Shown here one piece after another: positions 33,837 through 45,650 of a stretch of 64,000 nt of DNA (position 1 is the first letter of the stretch; every line of letters starts with the position of its first letter). The notes beneath the pieces are model-generated. The model did not search any database and was not told the DNA's origin. It saw nothing but the letters and a program-made list of their open reading frames with translations. The translations under genes were made by a program, and so were the position numbers. The stretch covers positions 12,848,018-12,912,017 of the forward strand of contig CM067548.1 of the NCBI GenBank assembly GCA_034509755.1, given 5' to 3'. This stretch comes from Anisodus tanguticus. Taxonomy: Eukaryota; Streptophyta; Magnoliopsida; Solanales; Solanaceae.

Positions 33837-36800
33837 CAGCACAACCAGCCATTTCTAAGTAGAAAAACTTCAAGTTTATTCCCTCTCCTATTGTGTGAAA
33901 GGATTTCCATGTGATTTATCTTATCTCCTAAGCTCTCAAAACGTTTCCTACACCAAACAGTCCCTAAAAACAACCCTTTCCTCTAAGGTTAAGGTATGAA
34001 GATCAATTCTAAAGCTTGGGTAATCTTCTCCATTGTCATGTAATGTTTGTGCTGATTTCTCTTTCCTATTCTAGTTATTTGGGGAAAGTTAAAAGGTAAC
34101 AAGCTGAGACAAAGTAAGGAATTGGACAGAAAGGTAGGATTTCTCCCTTCCCCCATGTGTATAACTTAGTTTAAGCTCTAGATATGTTGAGTTGTTACAA
34201 ATTGGTGGTTGGATGTTGTAGGGGAGTTACTGGACATGTCATATAGTATGTTGGGGCTGATTTGATTGTATAAAGGTGCTGGAGATGTAGTTATTGACAG
34301 TTGTTGTTATTGTTTTGAACTTGAGAAAAGTAAAAGAAATAAGGGAGATACTATCTGATTTGTCATAAAATGAGTTTGTCGCTCATTAGCTAGTTTGTAA
34401 GTTGAGACTGATTGATATAGTTGAGTTACTAGCTATGTGGTATAACATATTGGGATTGTTTAGGTGTGTGCAGGTGCTGGAAGTATTATCATGTTGTATG
34501 TAAGTTAGTTTGATGATTTAAATATGCTTAGATGATACAAGTTGTAAGTTGAATGACTAGACAATGTGGTTGAAATGTTGATTGTGCTATATAGTGTGTT
34601 GGGATTGGTTTAGTGGTAAAGTTGGGTTGTTTTATTATATGAAGGGCTGGAGATTTTTATGTATGTGTTTATATGTTGATTTATGCAGTTTCAAGGATTG
34701 GAAGGGAGCTAGGTGATGATATATGTTATAGAAGCTTGTATAGCTTAGTTTGTCATTTGTCGATAGTTCTTGTGTTTTTGGTTGTTAACAGTAGTATTGT
34801 TTCGTTATTGTAGTTCATGGTAAAAGGAGGATGAGTTATTCATTGGTATCCGAGGGCAAAAGTTAAAGTTATGTAAGGCTATTTTCTTGACTAACCACTA
34901 TGACACGATATACGACATTTGCTTCTTATGTAAACTATGAAATTTAGAGCATCCAAGTGTAGTAGTTCCATGTTACAGGTGTCATGAATCTCTTAAGTAA
35001 AGCTATGTGTCTGTAATCAGTTGTTATTCAAGCGTTTACTCCCAAGACTCAAGTTCCAGTTGCTATGGTGGGATTTGAATTCTCCTTATGTATGATGATG
35101 TTTCTAGCACACAAAGTGAAATAAAAGAGATGTTATGTGCTCACACCTGATCGTTACTCAAGCATACATCTCATAAATTAAGTTACAAGTTGTCGCGAAA
35201 AGGATAGAGTTTCCCCCTTAGGTGGGACCACACTAGTAACCTATAGAGTACGATTCCAAAATAGAATTCTAGAGGTGCTCCACATACGCACTTCATAGTT
35301 TCATGTACTCCCTGTTTGGTGCCACCTCCATAATACGACTATCATATATCCATTAGATGTCTCGTACTCTTTTTAAAAAATGTATATGAGGCACATCAGT
35401 TCCTTCGTGAGACTCCCGATAGCAGAGCGATGGTTAGTAAGAGTTGTTCCACTCATATGTCTAATAGCTTCTTAGATGTCCAACCAAGCTATTGCCCTGA
35501 TGAGTTGAGTTTCATAAGTGTATTAGTAGCCATGTTTTTCTACTGTAGAGTAAGTACGAACGATAGTAGCATCCTCAAAATAACTTTCGTAGTGTGACGA
35601 CTATTAGTTTATGAGTAAAAGATAACCTTGCATGTTTGATAGTTGTTATTTGTTATAGTGACCCGTAGTATAAGTGAAAAGGAATTACATGTTGACGATT
35701 GGTACTTGTTAATGATGGTAACAGCTTATAAACATAGTTAAATAGGTTATAGAATGTTATCTAAGATGGGTGATGTGTAGGATGACTATAAGACGACTTC
35801 CAAATGATAGTTTGGGAATTACGGATCTAAGGCAAAGGTAAAGTATGTAGCAAGCTACGGGTTGTATGTATGGGACTATATCACGTTGCTCAAGGTAGAT
35901 GATATCTCACGGCTAACATCTAAGTAAGTCTCATGGAGTGTAGAGCGTAAAGTAAGATTAATCACGTATTATCTTCGGTTTTTTTTTTGATGGATTATAG
36001 GTCCTAGTGAAGATGAATTATATGGATGGGTTCTATATTATCTTTAATGGATTATAGTTTGTTATTTAAGATGAGTCATATCGATAATAACTAAATTACC
36101 GTTATCGGATTGTAATATCTTGCTTAAGATGAATTAGGTGTTGTCTTTCACAGTATCACTAATGGATGATAGATTGCTACGTAAGATGAATTATATGACA
36201 GCTAAGTTAATATAAATGTTATAGCCCTCTTGAGGATAAGACGTTATAGGGAGCTAGAATACAGGTTTTGGAAGCACCAATAAGGAATTTAGTAAAGTCA
36301 ATGCGTATGTCCATCTCACATTTAGCGAGATAAAGTCCTATAAGATGTTCCCTTCCTATTTGAGTTCCTAGGAGTACAGTATCGTGACTCTCTTATCCAT
36401 GCTCAGGTGTTTCTTTCATGTGATGTCATTTGTATAGTAACAAGTCATTATATGGTTAAGAGTTCAGTTGATCGTTAAAGGGGTTCATAGACGTAACATA
36501 AGAGGAATTATATCGTAAGCATCCAGATTACCATTTAGGGGTATAAAGCTTCATTAAGATAAACCACATTGACATAGACGATCATAGTCTATCAAAGGTA
36601 GAATGGTCCACAAGACTAGATAATGGTTTCTGAAGGTGTCATAATAGGTTCGTAGAATAGTAGGTATATTCCTAAATATCTAGCGACATAAAGACTTATC
36701 ATTTGATCCCTTTCTTTAATGTGAGTTCCAATGAATGAAGTATCGCAGGTAGTCTACGCGTGTGATATTAATTTTGTTGTATCAAGTCCTCGACAATGAG

Positions 36801-37335
36801 CCAACTCATTTTTATGAATCTTATATGTTTCCAAGGTTCATAGGTAAAATATCTTAGAGTAGTAAGTATGTTAAGGCTACTCTTCCTTCTTTTAGCATGA
36901 TCAGAATGAAACAAACGTAAATGAACAATTTCCATAACGGCTCCACTCTTAGATATGTTAGAGGCTGATGTTCTTGACTTCTATATAATGGTAGTGATCT
37001 TATCTTATGGCTTGTTGATTCTTCAAAGTAAGTTATGTTGATGATGTTAGTTCCATAATGTTAATCGGAGGGGCAATGACCTTACGTCACTCTGATAGAC
37101 TTAGAGTGTCTTAGTATCATTCATGCATTATATACATGTATATACCATGCCTGACAGGCGTTATAAATATGTATTCTATATGATATGTATATAGGGTATG
37201 AAAAAGGTTATGGCGTTATATACATACCACCACTTGATCGGCTGTTTAAATGATGATGATTTATGGTAATAAAGATGTCCAATGAGGCCTATGGCGTTAT
37301 ATACGCATATGTATGTGCGATGAAGTTATATACGC

Positions 37336-37341
<6 letters not shown>

Positions 37342-37371
<30 letters not shown>
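37342..37371. repeat. (AT)n microsatellite
   Basis: About 15 AT dinucleotides in the right third of LTR F. Confidence 0.9.
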
Positions 37372-37374
<3 letters not shown>

Positions 37375-37932
37375 TTTCATGGACCTCAGTGGCAATTCAA
37401 AGTTTCAGGTTGATTCTTCCCTATCTCTCCATACACTTGATGTTCTTTCATATGATTATTTCAGTCTGCCTTACGTATTCAGTACAAGCTCTCTGTACTA
37501 ACGTCCCTTTTGTCGGGGGCGCTGCATTTGTTATATTTCTCATTGCAGGTACAATTTTACAGGTTGGTAGACTGGTTTGCTAGATAGTGTAGATCATCAG
37601 CGAAAGATTTGCCAACTCCAAATTCACTTGGAGCCGAGTCAAGTCTAGTAATTACATTGATGTCAGAGATTATGGCTAGCTTTGGGCCCTATCCCAGCAC
37701 TTTTATTAGTCATTCAATAATAGGTACTCATAGAGGCTTCATAGACAGAGTCAGTGGGTTACATTATATTCAATTGCATACCATGGGCCAGTGGCCACAT
37801 TCATGTACAAGAAATATTTTTTTCACATAATTCATATGTGTTACAAGTTATGTTATTTACTCTATTAAAAGATCACAGAAGATGCATATAGGGCTTGTTC
37901 CGTCTCATTCATACTTGGGGTGTGACAAACTA

Positions 37933-38453
37933 TCACAAAGATATCCAAAAATGATTTGAACACCCGATTTATCGGATCGATAAAAGATGTCGGTGAGTTA
38001 GTCAACCCAAGAGACATAACCATAAACTCATAGTAGCCATATATGATTTGGAAGGATGTCTATGGAATGTCATTCTCCTTAACTCTGAGTTGATGGTATC
38101 CAGATTGAATGTCAATTTTTAAAAATACTTGGCGCTTTGCAATTGATCAAACAAATCATCAATCCTGGGAAGCGAGTATTTATTCATAATAGTCACCTTG
38201 TTTATATGATGGTAATAAATACACATTGTCAACAAACTATCTTTCATATGAACGAATAACACTGGTGCAGCCTACAGGGATGTACTGGCTTAATAAAGCC
38301 CTTCTCCAGAAGATCTTTTAGCTGAGCTTTTAATTCTTTCAGCTCAGCAGGAGCCATTCTATACCGACCAATAGATATAGGGCCGAGTATCCATAAGCAC
38401 GTCGATCGCGAAATCGATTTCCCTTTCGGGAGGAATACTATGATGTTTGTCAA
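37933..38453 (-). pseudogene. pol: RT N-part of element E
   Basis: Minus strand: YRMAPAELKELKAQLKDLLE and KGFIKPVHPC near 38360-38280. Then a frame-shifted stretch with NKVTIMNKYSLPRIDDLFDQ near 38210-38140, and broken palm sequence down to the insertion of LTR F. On the far side of F the catalytic FIDD codons continue at 33288. Stops are frequent between 38140 and 37930. Confidence 0.7.
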
Positions 38454-38990
38454 GAAATATATCAGGAAATTCGTTAATGACAGGAACTGTCTGAAGGGCT
38501 AGAGGCTTTGCCTCCGCATCCTGAACTCGCACGAGGTGGTAGATATATACTTTTAAGATCATCTTCCGAGCCCTAAGGTAGGAAATAAAACTCCCATTAG
38601 GCACAACAACATTTCCCTTACATTCCAAGACAGGCTCGCCTGGAAAATAAAAACGGACAACTTTCGTCCAATAATCGACATTATCATAATAAGAAACCAG
38701 CCAATCCATACCCATAATAATATTAAATTCCACCATTTCTAGCACATTCAAGTCAACTACGGTATGGCGATTATAGTTCTTTACATCACAATTCCTGTAC
38801 ACCCACCTAACAACTACTAGTTCACCCACATGCGTAGATATTTCAAATGACTTATGTAACAATTCAGGCTATTTTCCACACTTACCAGCAACAAAGGGTG
38901 TAATATATGACAAGGTGGAACCCTGATCTATCAAAGCATATACGTCAAGAGATGAGATGGATAATATACCTATAACCACATTTTGGAGAT
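38359..38990 (-). pseudogene. pol: Protease region of element E
   Basis: Minus strand. The active-site loop ALIDQGSTLSYITPFVAGK (DQGS at 38917-38928) is followed by a stop near 38866, then FEISTHVGELVVVRWVYRNC, VVDLNVLEMVEFNIIMGMDW and VVPNGSFISYLRARKMILKV. It ends with HHSIPPEREIDFAIDVLMDT, the typical run into RT. The loop has DQG where most retropepsins have DTG or DSG. Confidence 0.7.
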
Positions 38991-38999
38991 GACTCAATA

Positions 39000-40451
39000 T
39001 ATTGTAGTCCTAACAATGCATAAATGCGATTCTGAGGACTACCTGAGCTAGATGTTGCACCTCTACCTCTACCTCTACCCACTAATGTTTTTGACCCTGC
39101 CCAAAAGGATATACTGATGAAGAAGAACCTGCTACAAAACCTGTTTGTTGTACTATACCACCTCTACCCCTCGTCGGGCAGTCCATAGCAAAGTGCCCTA
39201 GGTAACTACAAGAATAACACATATCTGACTCTCGATGACATTGCCCTACATGGGCTCTGCCTCAGTGAGCACACTGAGGCAAATGTGGCCTTATCTGGCT
39301 TGAATCCTACCTATACTGCGAGCCTGATGCTCATGAACTCTAACCCTGACCAGAATAAGTGGTCTGATCATGACACTAGTCCTTAAACTGTGGTGGTGCC
39401 TTAGCCACCGGATAAGATGGGCACTTGGGAAATTGTGGCCTGAACCTACCTCTGAAATCCCCTATATCACGTAAGGATCGAGCCCTCTTATGCTAGCCCC
39501 TATCCCACTCTTAATCAACCCATTGTTGCCTCTTATGATCTTCCATATTTAGTGCATAGGACTAAATGCAGGAAATATCCATATTCTATTTCAAAGAAGC
39601 TATAGTGCATTAATTTACCAAATGTGGCCCCAAACCATCAATAAACTGATGAACCCGATCACTCAGCTTAGCAATAATCGTAGGGGCATAAATAACCAAG
39701 GAATTGAACTGGAAAATGTACTTTTAAACACTCATATTGCCCTGCTCCAGGTGTAAGAACTTGTCCTGCTCCAGGACTCAACAAGAAGATATTGCTGTAA
39801 GAATGCATCGAAGAACTCCCTCCCACCCATAAGTGGGGATTGGGATCCCCGAGTGTGCTCCCAACTCTTAAACTAGGACACGACAACATCACACAACCTA
39901 TAAGAATCTAACTCTACTAACTCAGCATTTGTGGCATGTAGTACCTGTATAGTACACTGCATCTAATCCAAAAGGTTCTACAGGTCTATGTTCAAGTTTG
40001 ATCCCATGAATACTGGAAGGTCTAGGTTGATGAAATTCCAAACTCTCGCGCTGACGACTCTATCAGACATATCATGGGTATATCACAGGGCCTGAGAGGC
40101 TACTAGCCTAGTCAACAACTACACCGCACTCAACATGTATATGTTATGATCAAGGGCAACCGGAGGAGGAACTAGAGATACGTCAGCCCCTCTATGCCCC
40201 TCTAGAGGAGGCGGTGGTAGTGTAGTCCTGGAGGCCTGAGCTAGAGCCTCATCCTGGTGATCTTGTCTCATCGAACCTTTGTAGACCTTACTGGCACCCT
40301 CCCTTATCTCCTCATCGAACCTTTGTAGAGCTTTCTGTCGTCTATTAGTAGTTGGCATAGCTGAGAACATAAACAAGATGAAACTTAGGAGTGAGCAATT
40401 ATGATTTAGCGCTATCGCACGATCTAGATTAAGAATAAAAGTGACCATCAT
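39000..40451 (-). pseudogene. gag: Gag of element E
   Basis: The N-part at 40451-40119 includes TTNRRQKALQRFDEEIREGA followed by a Pro-rich run. The middle (39980-39550) is broken by stops but has recognisable Gag-core pieces on minus near 39660-39600. A complete CCHC zinc knuckle follows at 39178-39219. The region 39040-39090 encodes an Arg/Gly-rich stretch. The frame is shifted at several places. Confidence 0.6.
39178..39219 (-). other. Intact CCHC zinc knuckle in Gag of element E
   Basis: Minus translation CYSCSYLGHFAMDC fits C-X2-C-X4-H-X4-C exactly. This nucleocapsid motif binds element RNA. All four ligands are kept in an otherwise broken gag. Confidence 0.8.
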
Positions 40452-40548
40452 AAATATCTTGCATCCTCCTGCTTATAAGTGTGGTGTACAACACATCTAT
40501 AAACAAGATTATACTAGATACGACTTACAAACTCCCTAGGACAGACCT

Positions 40549-40560
40549 GCTATGATACCA
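40549..40560 (-). other. Primer binding site of element E
   Basis: Minus TGGTATCATAGC, one mismatch from the initiator Met-tRNA site, 4 bp from the LTR border at 40565. Confidence 0.75.
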
Positions 40561-40564
40561 TGTT

Positions 40565-40767
40565 TGTCACACCCCAACCTTGGGGGGGGGGGGAGTATGG
40601 CTACCACCCAGCACCCGATGGCCTAAGCGTACCACTATAGTATCTGAAACATGTAATATCAAACTTAGGCCGACAAGGCCTTAATATAACTATATAAGAC
40701 ACGAATGAATGACAACGTACATGCAGACGAGTCCCAGCACAATATAGATACAGATAACCAAGGCCGG
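40565..40767 (-). repeat. Partial 5' LTR of element E
   Basis: It starts on plus TGTCACACCCCAACCTTGG and contains a G12 run (40582-40593) and sequence matching 31598-31770. It is cut at about 40767, where the B3 LTR remnant begins. Confidence 0.7.
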
Positions 40768-40906
40768 TCCTTGTTATTGGTTAATCAATTGAAGTGCTTA
40801 GTTTCATATACTTTGGGTTGCTTTTGATTCCATTTCTTGTGTCTACCTCTATATCCTTTAATTTCTTGTCGTTTCTTTTATCTTCCGCATTTAATATTGT
40901 ATCAAT

Positions 40907-40918
40907 TGGTATCAGAGC
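40907..40918 (+). other. B3 primer binding site, perfect
   Basis: TGGTATCAGAGC, exact initiator Met-tRNA complement, 2 bp after the LTR end ATTGTATCA. Confidence 0.85.
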
Positions 40919-42138
40919 TTAGGCTTGAGTTTTATTCTTACAATTCTCATTCCTAGGGTTCTTCTTATTTGAAAAAAAATCAAAAAATCTGAAAATTTTG
41001 AAAATTCACAAAAAAATGATTTGTTGTTGGATTTGAGAGTTTCTATTGATATATTTGAGTTCCTAGAAGTTGAATCTATAACATATCAAATTTTCAAGTC
41101 ATTTGGAGTTATTTTGGAAGAATCGCCATTGATGATCTTCAAGCTTTGAAGAACACTCAAGTAGGTCTTGTGGTTTGAAGAAGTAATTGGATCCGAAATT
41201 GCTTGGGCTTTGTTCTCTACATCAAGTTGAGGCTATATCTAAAATTTAGAGCAATTCAGAGTTGATTTGGGTGTAGTTGGAATTTTGGTTCATCAATGTT
41301 CATCCTTGTTCTTCATTGTTCTTAGTGAAGAAGAAGAAAAAAGAAAGGTTTGATCCAAAATTCCCAATGCAAACTTGGAAAAGGTGTTTTTGGGGTCCCA
41401 AAAATAGCAAATATCTGAAGAAAGTGGGGCCAATTCATTAAAATTAAAGAGAATATTCAAAAGGTGGTCATCCAAACGGGTCCCAAGGATTTTTGATGTT
41501 ACCAACATTTTGGGATGCAGTCATAACCTTTGAATGGCAGGTTGCACCGCAGACCACGCTTGTGGACAGCACTTGAATTGTAGACTGCGATAGAAATTTG
41601 GCAAATTTAGAAATCATATGTGATATCACAGATCAAGAGAAAATTATGCTTTTGTATCGTAGATCAAGAGTAGATCCTGCTTTTGTACCACTGTTTAATA
41701 ACAGATCAAGAGCAGATCACGCTTTTCAGGTTTAGTAATTTAAATTCGAAACTGAATCCATTTGTTTTCATTTCTTTGATTCTCCAAACTACTTAACATC
41801 AAGTAATTGACCTATTTGATTGTTAATTAGTTGTTGTGTCTGTATTTTATTTCATGCTATTTCTTTTTGTTCTTTTCTCATTTTAATTTGTAGTTAACTT
41901 CTTGATTCAAGTTCATTAGTTTGAGTCGAATCATCCTTCATCGGGTCGAACAATAATATGTTGCAGCCATGAGTAGAAACTAAATCCCTTGTGACTAATC
42001 AAAACTAAATGAGGTACAGTCATTGGTCGAGGCAATTTGTGAGGCAATCAAAGGTTCGCATAATTGAGTGATTGTGAGATTTATTTTCACTAACTTAGCT
42101 TGTTTGCCTGTTTTGTTGATTGTTTGTAATAGGTAACC
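40919..42138 (+). other. B3 untranslated leader
   Basis: AT-rich leader sharing many runs with the B2 leader (TTGTTTTCATTTCTTTGATT, TTAATTAGTTGTTGTGTC near 41760-41840) and with the G leaders (TTCTTATTTGAAAAA). A cluster of 'CACCGCAGACCACGCTTG'-like motifs lies at 41540-41720. No gene. Confidence 0.6.
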
Positions 42139-44100
42139 ATGGATTACCATTCATGTGATGACGACTTTCATGGTTGTAATGATGAGGAATATTGCTATAA
42201 CGATGTGGACTATGGCTACAATGAAGAGTGTAGTGCTTCTAATGAAGGTTTTGAATACGACTATGGTCATTACAATGATAAATATAAGGCAAGGAGTACT
42301 CATGGGTCCTATGTGGGGGATAAAGACCCGAAAGAGCCTTATGATGACCATCATGACCTTAAAGGTACTTCAATGTACAACTCTTACTCTTCTAGTGAGG
42401 AACGTAGTGATGATGGTATTGGCCTTTAGTATGATGATAGTGAAGTCTCAAGTGCTTATGACAAAGGTGAATCTCAAGGTCAAGAGAAGATGATTATAGC
42501 CATGATATGTTTGCCGGTGGTGGTTTTACCCATCCTCAAGTGGTACCATAAAATGATCTTATTATGGAGGCATGAGCCATACCTCACCAATAATCCTCAA
42601 AGAGTTATAAGAAGAGATCAACCGAAGGGCAACATGAGAATTGAAAGTACATAATAATTGGGGAGTTCGCCTTGAAGTTAATGACCGCAATTGTGGTTGC
42701 TATATGTCTCCTCAAGCAGCACACCGGCTAGGATTACATCAGACTCGGAGAAGACCCGTATAATGGAAAAAGGGAATATTTAGTCGATATGGTGAATGTA
42801 TCCTTCTCTTATGGAACTATCAAGAGGATGTATGGTGTATAGTACTTTCCGTGGGAGCATGGGACTTGTGTTTGGGATATTCTTGGTTTGAAGACCATGG
42901 AGTTTCTTATGAGCGTGATTGGCATAAGTACGTTGTGGATGAAAGAGAGAAACTCCTATTTCCACATGTACCTCCAAGGAAACCTCCAAGTATGAAGTGC
43001 AAGAGGCTAATGTGAAATGGTCGACCTTGTCTATGGAAGCTAGTGGTGAAGACTATGACAAATGGGAACTTGCAATGAATGAAGTCATTTCTAGATACAC
43101 TATTCACAAGGAAAGAAGATGGACTTGGCTCTTAGAAACTTTTGAAGGGAAGCTTGCCAAATATATGGAGTACAATAGCAAAAAAGCACAGGAGATGGCA
43201 AGTCCAATTGAGAATTGGGATGCATTAAAGAGGAACTTGAGTTATCATTATCCCGGGCCACATAAAATGGGGTATAGGACCAAAGTCAATTCCCAAAAGA
43301 ATAGAACCAAGGAAAATTCTCTAGTGAAGAAACCAATGGAAGGAAAGCAAAATGTTCTTTGTGAGACCAATCGGGCCCTTGCACAAGATGGGGATATTAC
43401 CGTACCCTTCAACTTTGTGCAAAAGAAAAATATTTCATGTTGAACCAAGAGGTCTAATGAACTTGAGATACAAAATATTGAGAGAAGTAAGGGAGAGAAA
43501 AGTGACAACTCAAGAGTGGAAAAAGGATATGATGTGAGGGAGTTTCCACACAATCAAACTAACCTTTATACTTATTTATCTTATTGTGAAGATGCTTTTG
43601 TACGTACACATGAAAATGAACCTCTAAAGAAGTCTTCACGTGAAGCACTCCCGTTCTTGGAAGAGATAATGGAGACCAAGACCACCTTTCCACTTGGTCA
43701 AGTGAACCTAAAAGTTGTTGGTCAAGGTAAAGAAAATTCTTCATGTGAACTTCAAGGTATCATGGCAAAACTCGACACTTCTAATTATTTGATTGAACAA
43801 ATTTGTGATGTGAGTGTGAATGATAGCTTGATTTTGTGTGAGATTAATGATTCTTTTCCATGTAATAAGAGTGTCTTTGTTGAGAGTGGTCATACACTAG
43901 TTGATCCTTTTGATGACCAAATTAACTCTTCTTGCATGGTCGATTTGAGTCCATCTAGTGTTGACACTTGTCATTGTGAGATAATCCTCGCGGATCTCTC
44001 TAGTCCTAATGAATCTTGTAGTAGTGACATTTTGTCTTCTTGGTTGATGTGTGTATGTGACCCTTTAAATTTGAGGACAAATTTCTTTCAAGAAGGGGAT
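42139..44100 (+). pseudogene. Unknown ORF of family B (B3 copy)
   Basis: It starts MDYHSCDDDFHGCNDEEYCY, a Tyr/Asp-rich stretch of about 95 residues. Near 42790-42960 a retropepsin-like remnant follows in shifted frames (WFEDHGVSYERDWHKYVVDE). Next comes a 148-codon frame at 42997-43443 (KWELAMNEVISRYTIHKERR), then the B-specific frame from 43516: HNQTNLYTYLSYCEDAFVRT, SSCELQGIMAKLDTSNYLIE, QICDVSVNDSLILCEINDSF, and tail SSWLMCVCDPLNLRTNFFQE over the polypurine tract. The frame stays open into the LTR to 44301. Relative to B1 and B2 the block with DDTH...PGGVI is deleted. No RT, RNase H or integrase. Confidence 0.6.
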
Positions 44101-44102
44101 AT

Positions 44103-44827
44103 TGATGCAATCCTAGTTTCCTTAAGATCATCTATATGGAGTCAAGACCATGAGATCCAAGCTTCACGAGGGTTGCACATGAGGATGGACGTTACAAATA
44201 ATACTTTAGTGCAATCCCGAGGATTCCGAGTGTGGATGAATGCTTGGGAAGGTGAAAATCCAAGAATGTCAATAATGACATCATCTGCAAACCGCACATG
44301 ATGCCACAAATGGTCTCTGTGAGCCACACGCCAAACGTAGAAGCTGACAACCCAAACAGGCAGAAGAGCACCACCTGTGATTCACAGATGGTGCCATAAA
44401 TGATGCCTGCGAATCGAAGGTCTTCCACAAATCATGGCAGCTCAGCATTTTGGGCTACTTTTGCAATCCAAAGTTGTCACTTTTGTCCCTTTGTGTAATA
44501 ATTTAGCCTATGACTATAAATAGGAAGCTTAGGTCATTTCATTGCTTAGTTTATGTTGAATTGAGATATTTGATACTCTATTGAGAGTTTTGAGAGTAAG
44601 TTATTGTTGAAGCCATTGATTGAACCTTTATTTGATTAGATTAGTTGCTTAGGACATTAGTTCTCTTGAGGTCATCCTAATAGGTTTAGGTGTTTGTTCT
44701 TGGTTAATTAATTGAGGTCCTTAGTTTCATATACTTTGGGTTGCTTTTGATTTTATTTCTTGTGTCTACCTCTATATCCTTTAATTTCTTGTTGTTTCCT
44801 TTATCTTCCGTAATTAATATTGTATCA
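44103..44827 (+). repeat. B3 3' LTR
   Basis: It follows the purine tract CAAGAAGGGGATA, starts TGATGCAATCC and ends ATATTGTATCA. The near-palindrome is at 44369-44393, the TATA box CTATAAATAGG at 44514-44524, and there is one copy of the unit amplified in B2. Confidence 0.8.
44369..44393. promoter_or_regulatory. 25-bp near-palindrome in U3 (B3)
   Basis: Arms CACCACCTGTGA and TCACAGATGGTG around a central T. Equivalent palindromes occur at 17021-17045, 21692-21716, 45397-45421 and 48844-48868, each in a B or G LTR upstream of the TATA box. It may be a factor-binding or cruciform site; the role is inferred. Confidence 0.55.
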
Positions 44828-44943
44828 TCAATAGTAGAAACACTCAATTCCAACAACAACTCAATTTTTTTTGTGAATTTTAATGATTTTTCAAATAAAA
44901 AGAACATAGAATTGAGAATTGTAGAAACAAATCTTTTGCGTAA

Positions 44944-44955
44944 TCTCTGATACCA
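44944..44955 (-). other. Primer binding site after LTR2 of element G
   Basis: Minus TGGTATCAGAGA, one mismatch at the last base from the initiator Met-tRNA site, 2 bp inside LTR2. Confidence 0.75.
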
Positions 44956-44957
44956 AA

Positions 44958-45650
44958 TGATATGATTCCTAAAAGTAAAACTCTAAGAAATCAAATCGAA
45001 TGCAGAAATTAAAAGGATAGGAGATTAAACACAAGAGTAGTTATCTAAAGAAAACAATGATTTATTAAATCAAATACCTCAATGATAGAACTATAAAAGC
45101 ACCTAACTACCAAGGTTTGAATGATTCCACTAGTGAGCAATGCTCAAGTGTGAATCACAAGCAAGATACTAAACAACTTCACAATTAAACTAAATTAAGC
45201 TATGTACTAGAACTAGAGATATCCCATCACTACAATACTAATTCTTTCAAGGACTTGTTATCATCATAACAACCTAAGGGTAAAATGATACTAAGGATCC
45301 TATTTATACCCTTTCTAATTACAAACTAGGCCCAAAAGTGATCAAGCCCTATATTTTGCACAAAATAACCAAAACAAGACTAAGTCACCCGTCAGGCACC
45401 ATCTGTGATTCGCAAATGGTGTCAGGGTCATGCTGTGTAGTTGAAAACTCAATTGCACACTGTGATAGCTTGATTCTTGGGGACTTCTTCCTCCCACGTG
45501 ATCCTCCAAATGTCGTATACTTGTGTCTGCATCCCTTCAAGTGATTCTAATGTTCCTTTGTGCATGAACATTGTTTTCATAGCCTAGAGTTCCTTGGCTT
45601 GACTCCGGGTAAAGGGTATTGAGCTTTGAGTGGTCCTCGATATGATATCA
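44958..45650 (-). repeat. LTR2 of element G
   Basis: On minus it starts TGATATCATATCGAGG (45650) and ends GGAATCATATCA (44958). TATA on minus (GGTATAAATAGG) is near 45299-45310, and the near-palindrome is at 45397-45421. The 5' side joins protease sequence directly, with no polypurine tract. Confidence 0.8.

Larger units (their letters stand above)
33289..37927 (+). mobile_element. Solo LTR F, 4.6 kb, inserted in RT of element E
   Basis: It starts TGTAACACCTCGTAC and ends CTTGGGGTGTGACA, so TG...CA with inverted GGTGT-ACA ends. It is flanked by perfect 5-bp target duplications AACTA (33284-33288 and 37928-37932). No internal region, primer site or polypurine tract remains, as after LTR-LTR recombination. 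Its size of 4639 bp is very large for a solo LTR. No coding frame; the 107-codon frame at 37263 runs over the AT microsatellite and is not credible. It is plus-oriented, opposite to E. Confidence 0.85.
31598..40767 (-). mobile_element. Element E: Tekay/Del-like gypsy element, disrupted
   Basis: Minus-oriented. The 5' LTR part is 40565-40767, primer site 40549-40560, gag about 40451-39000, PR 38990-38359, and RT to RNase H and pre-integrase 38359-32202 with solo LTR F inside. The 3' LTR part is 31598 to about 32200. Both LTR parts start TGTCACACCCCAACCTTGGG on plus and share about 200 bp. The 3' side has lost integrase, polypurine tract and the first half of the LTR by a deletion ending near 32200. 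The right side is cut by B3. Confidence 0.75.
40768..44827 (+). mobile_element. B3: third copy of family B, 5'-truncated
   Basis: Only the last 137 bp of the 5' LTR remain (40768-40904). A perfect primer site, leader, ORF with an internal deletion, and complete 3' LTR (44103-44827, 725 bp) follow. The 5' end abuts the truncated LTR of element E. The 3' end abuts the leader of element G (TCAATAGTAG...), where B3 probably inserted before the left side was lost. No target duplication can be checked. Confidence 0.8.

Noticed and set aside
37263..37583. 107-codon plus frame in LTR F
   Set aside because: It reads through the (AT)n microsatellite as Ile-Tyr repeats and has no domain; it lies in noncoding LTR.
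42151..42493. Alternative frames overlapping the start of the B3 ORF on both strands
   Set aside because: They are Met/Thr- or Ile/Val-rich shadows of the Asp/Tyr-rich plus frame; composition follows from GAT/TAY codons read out of frame.
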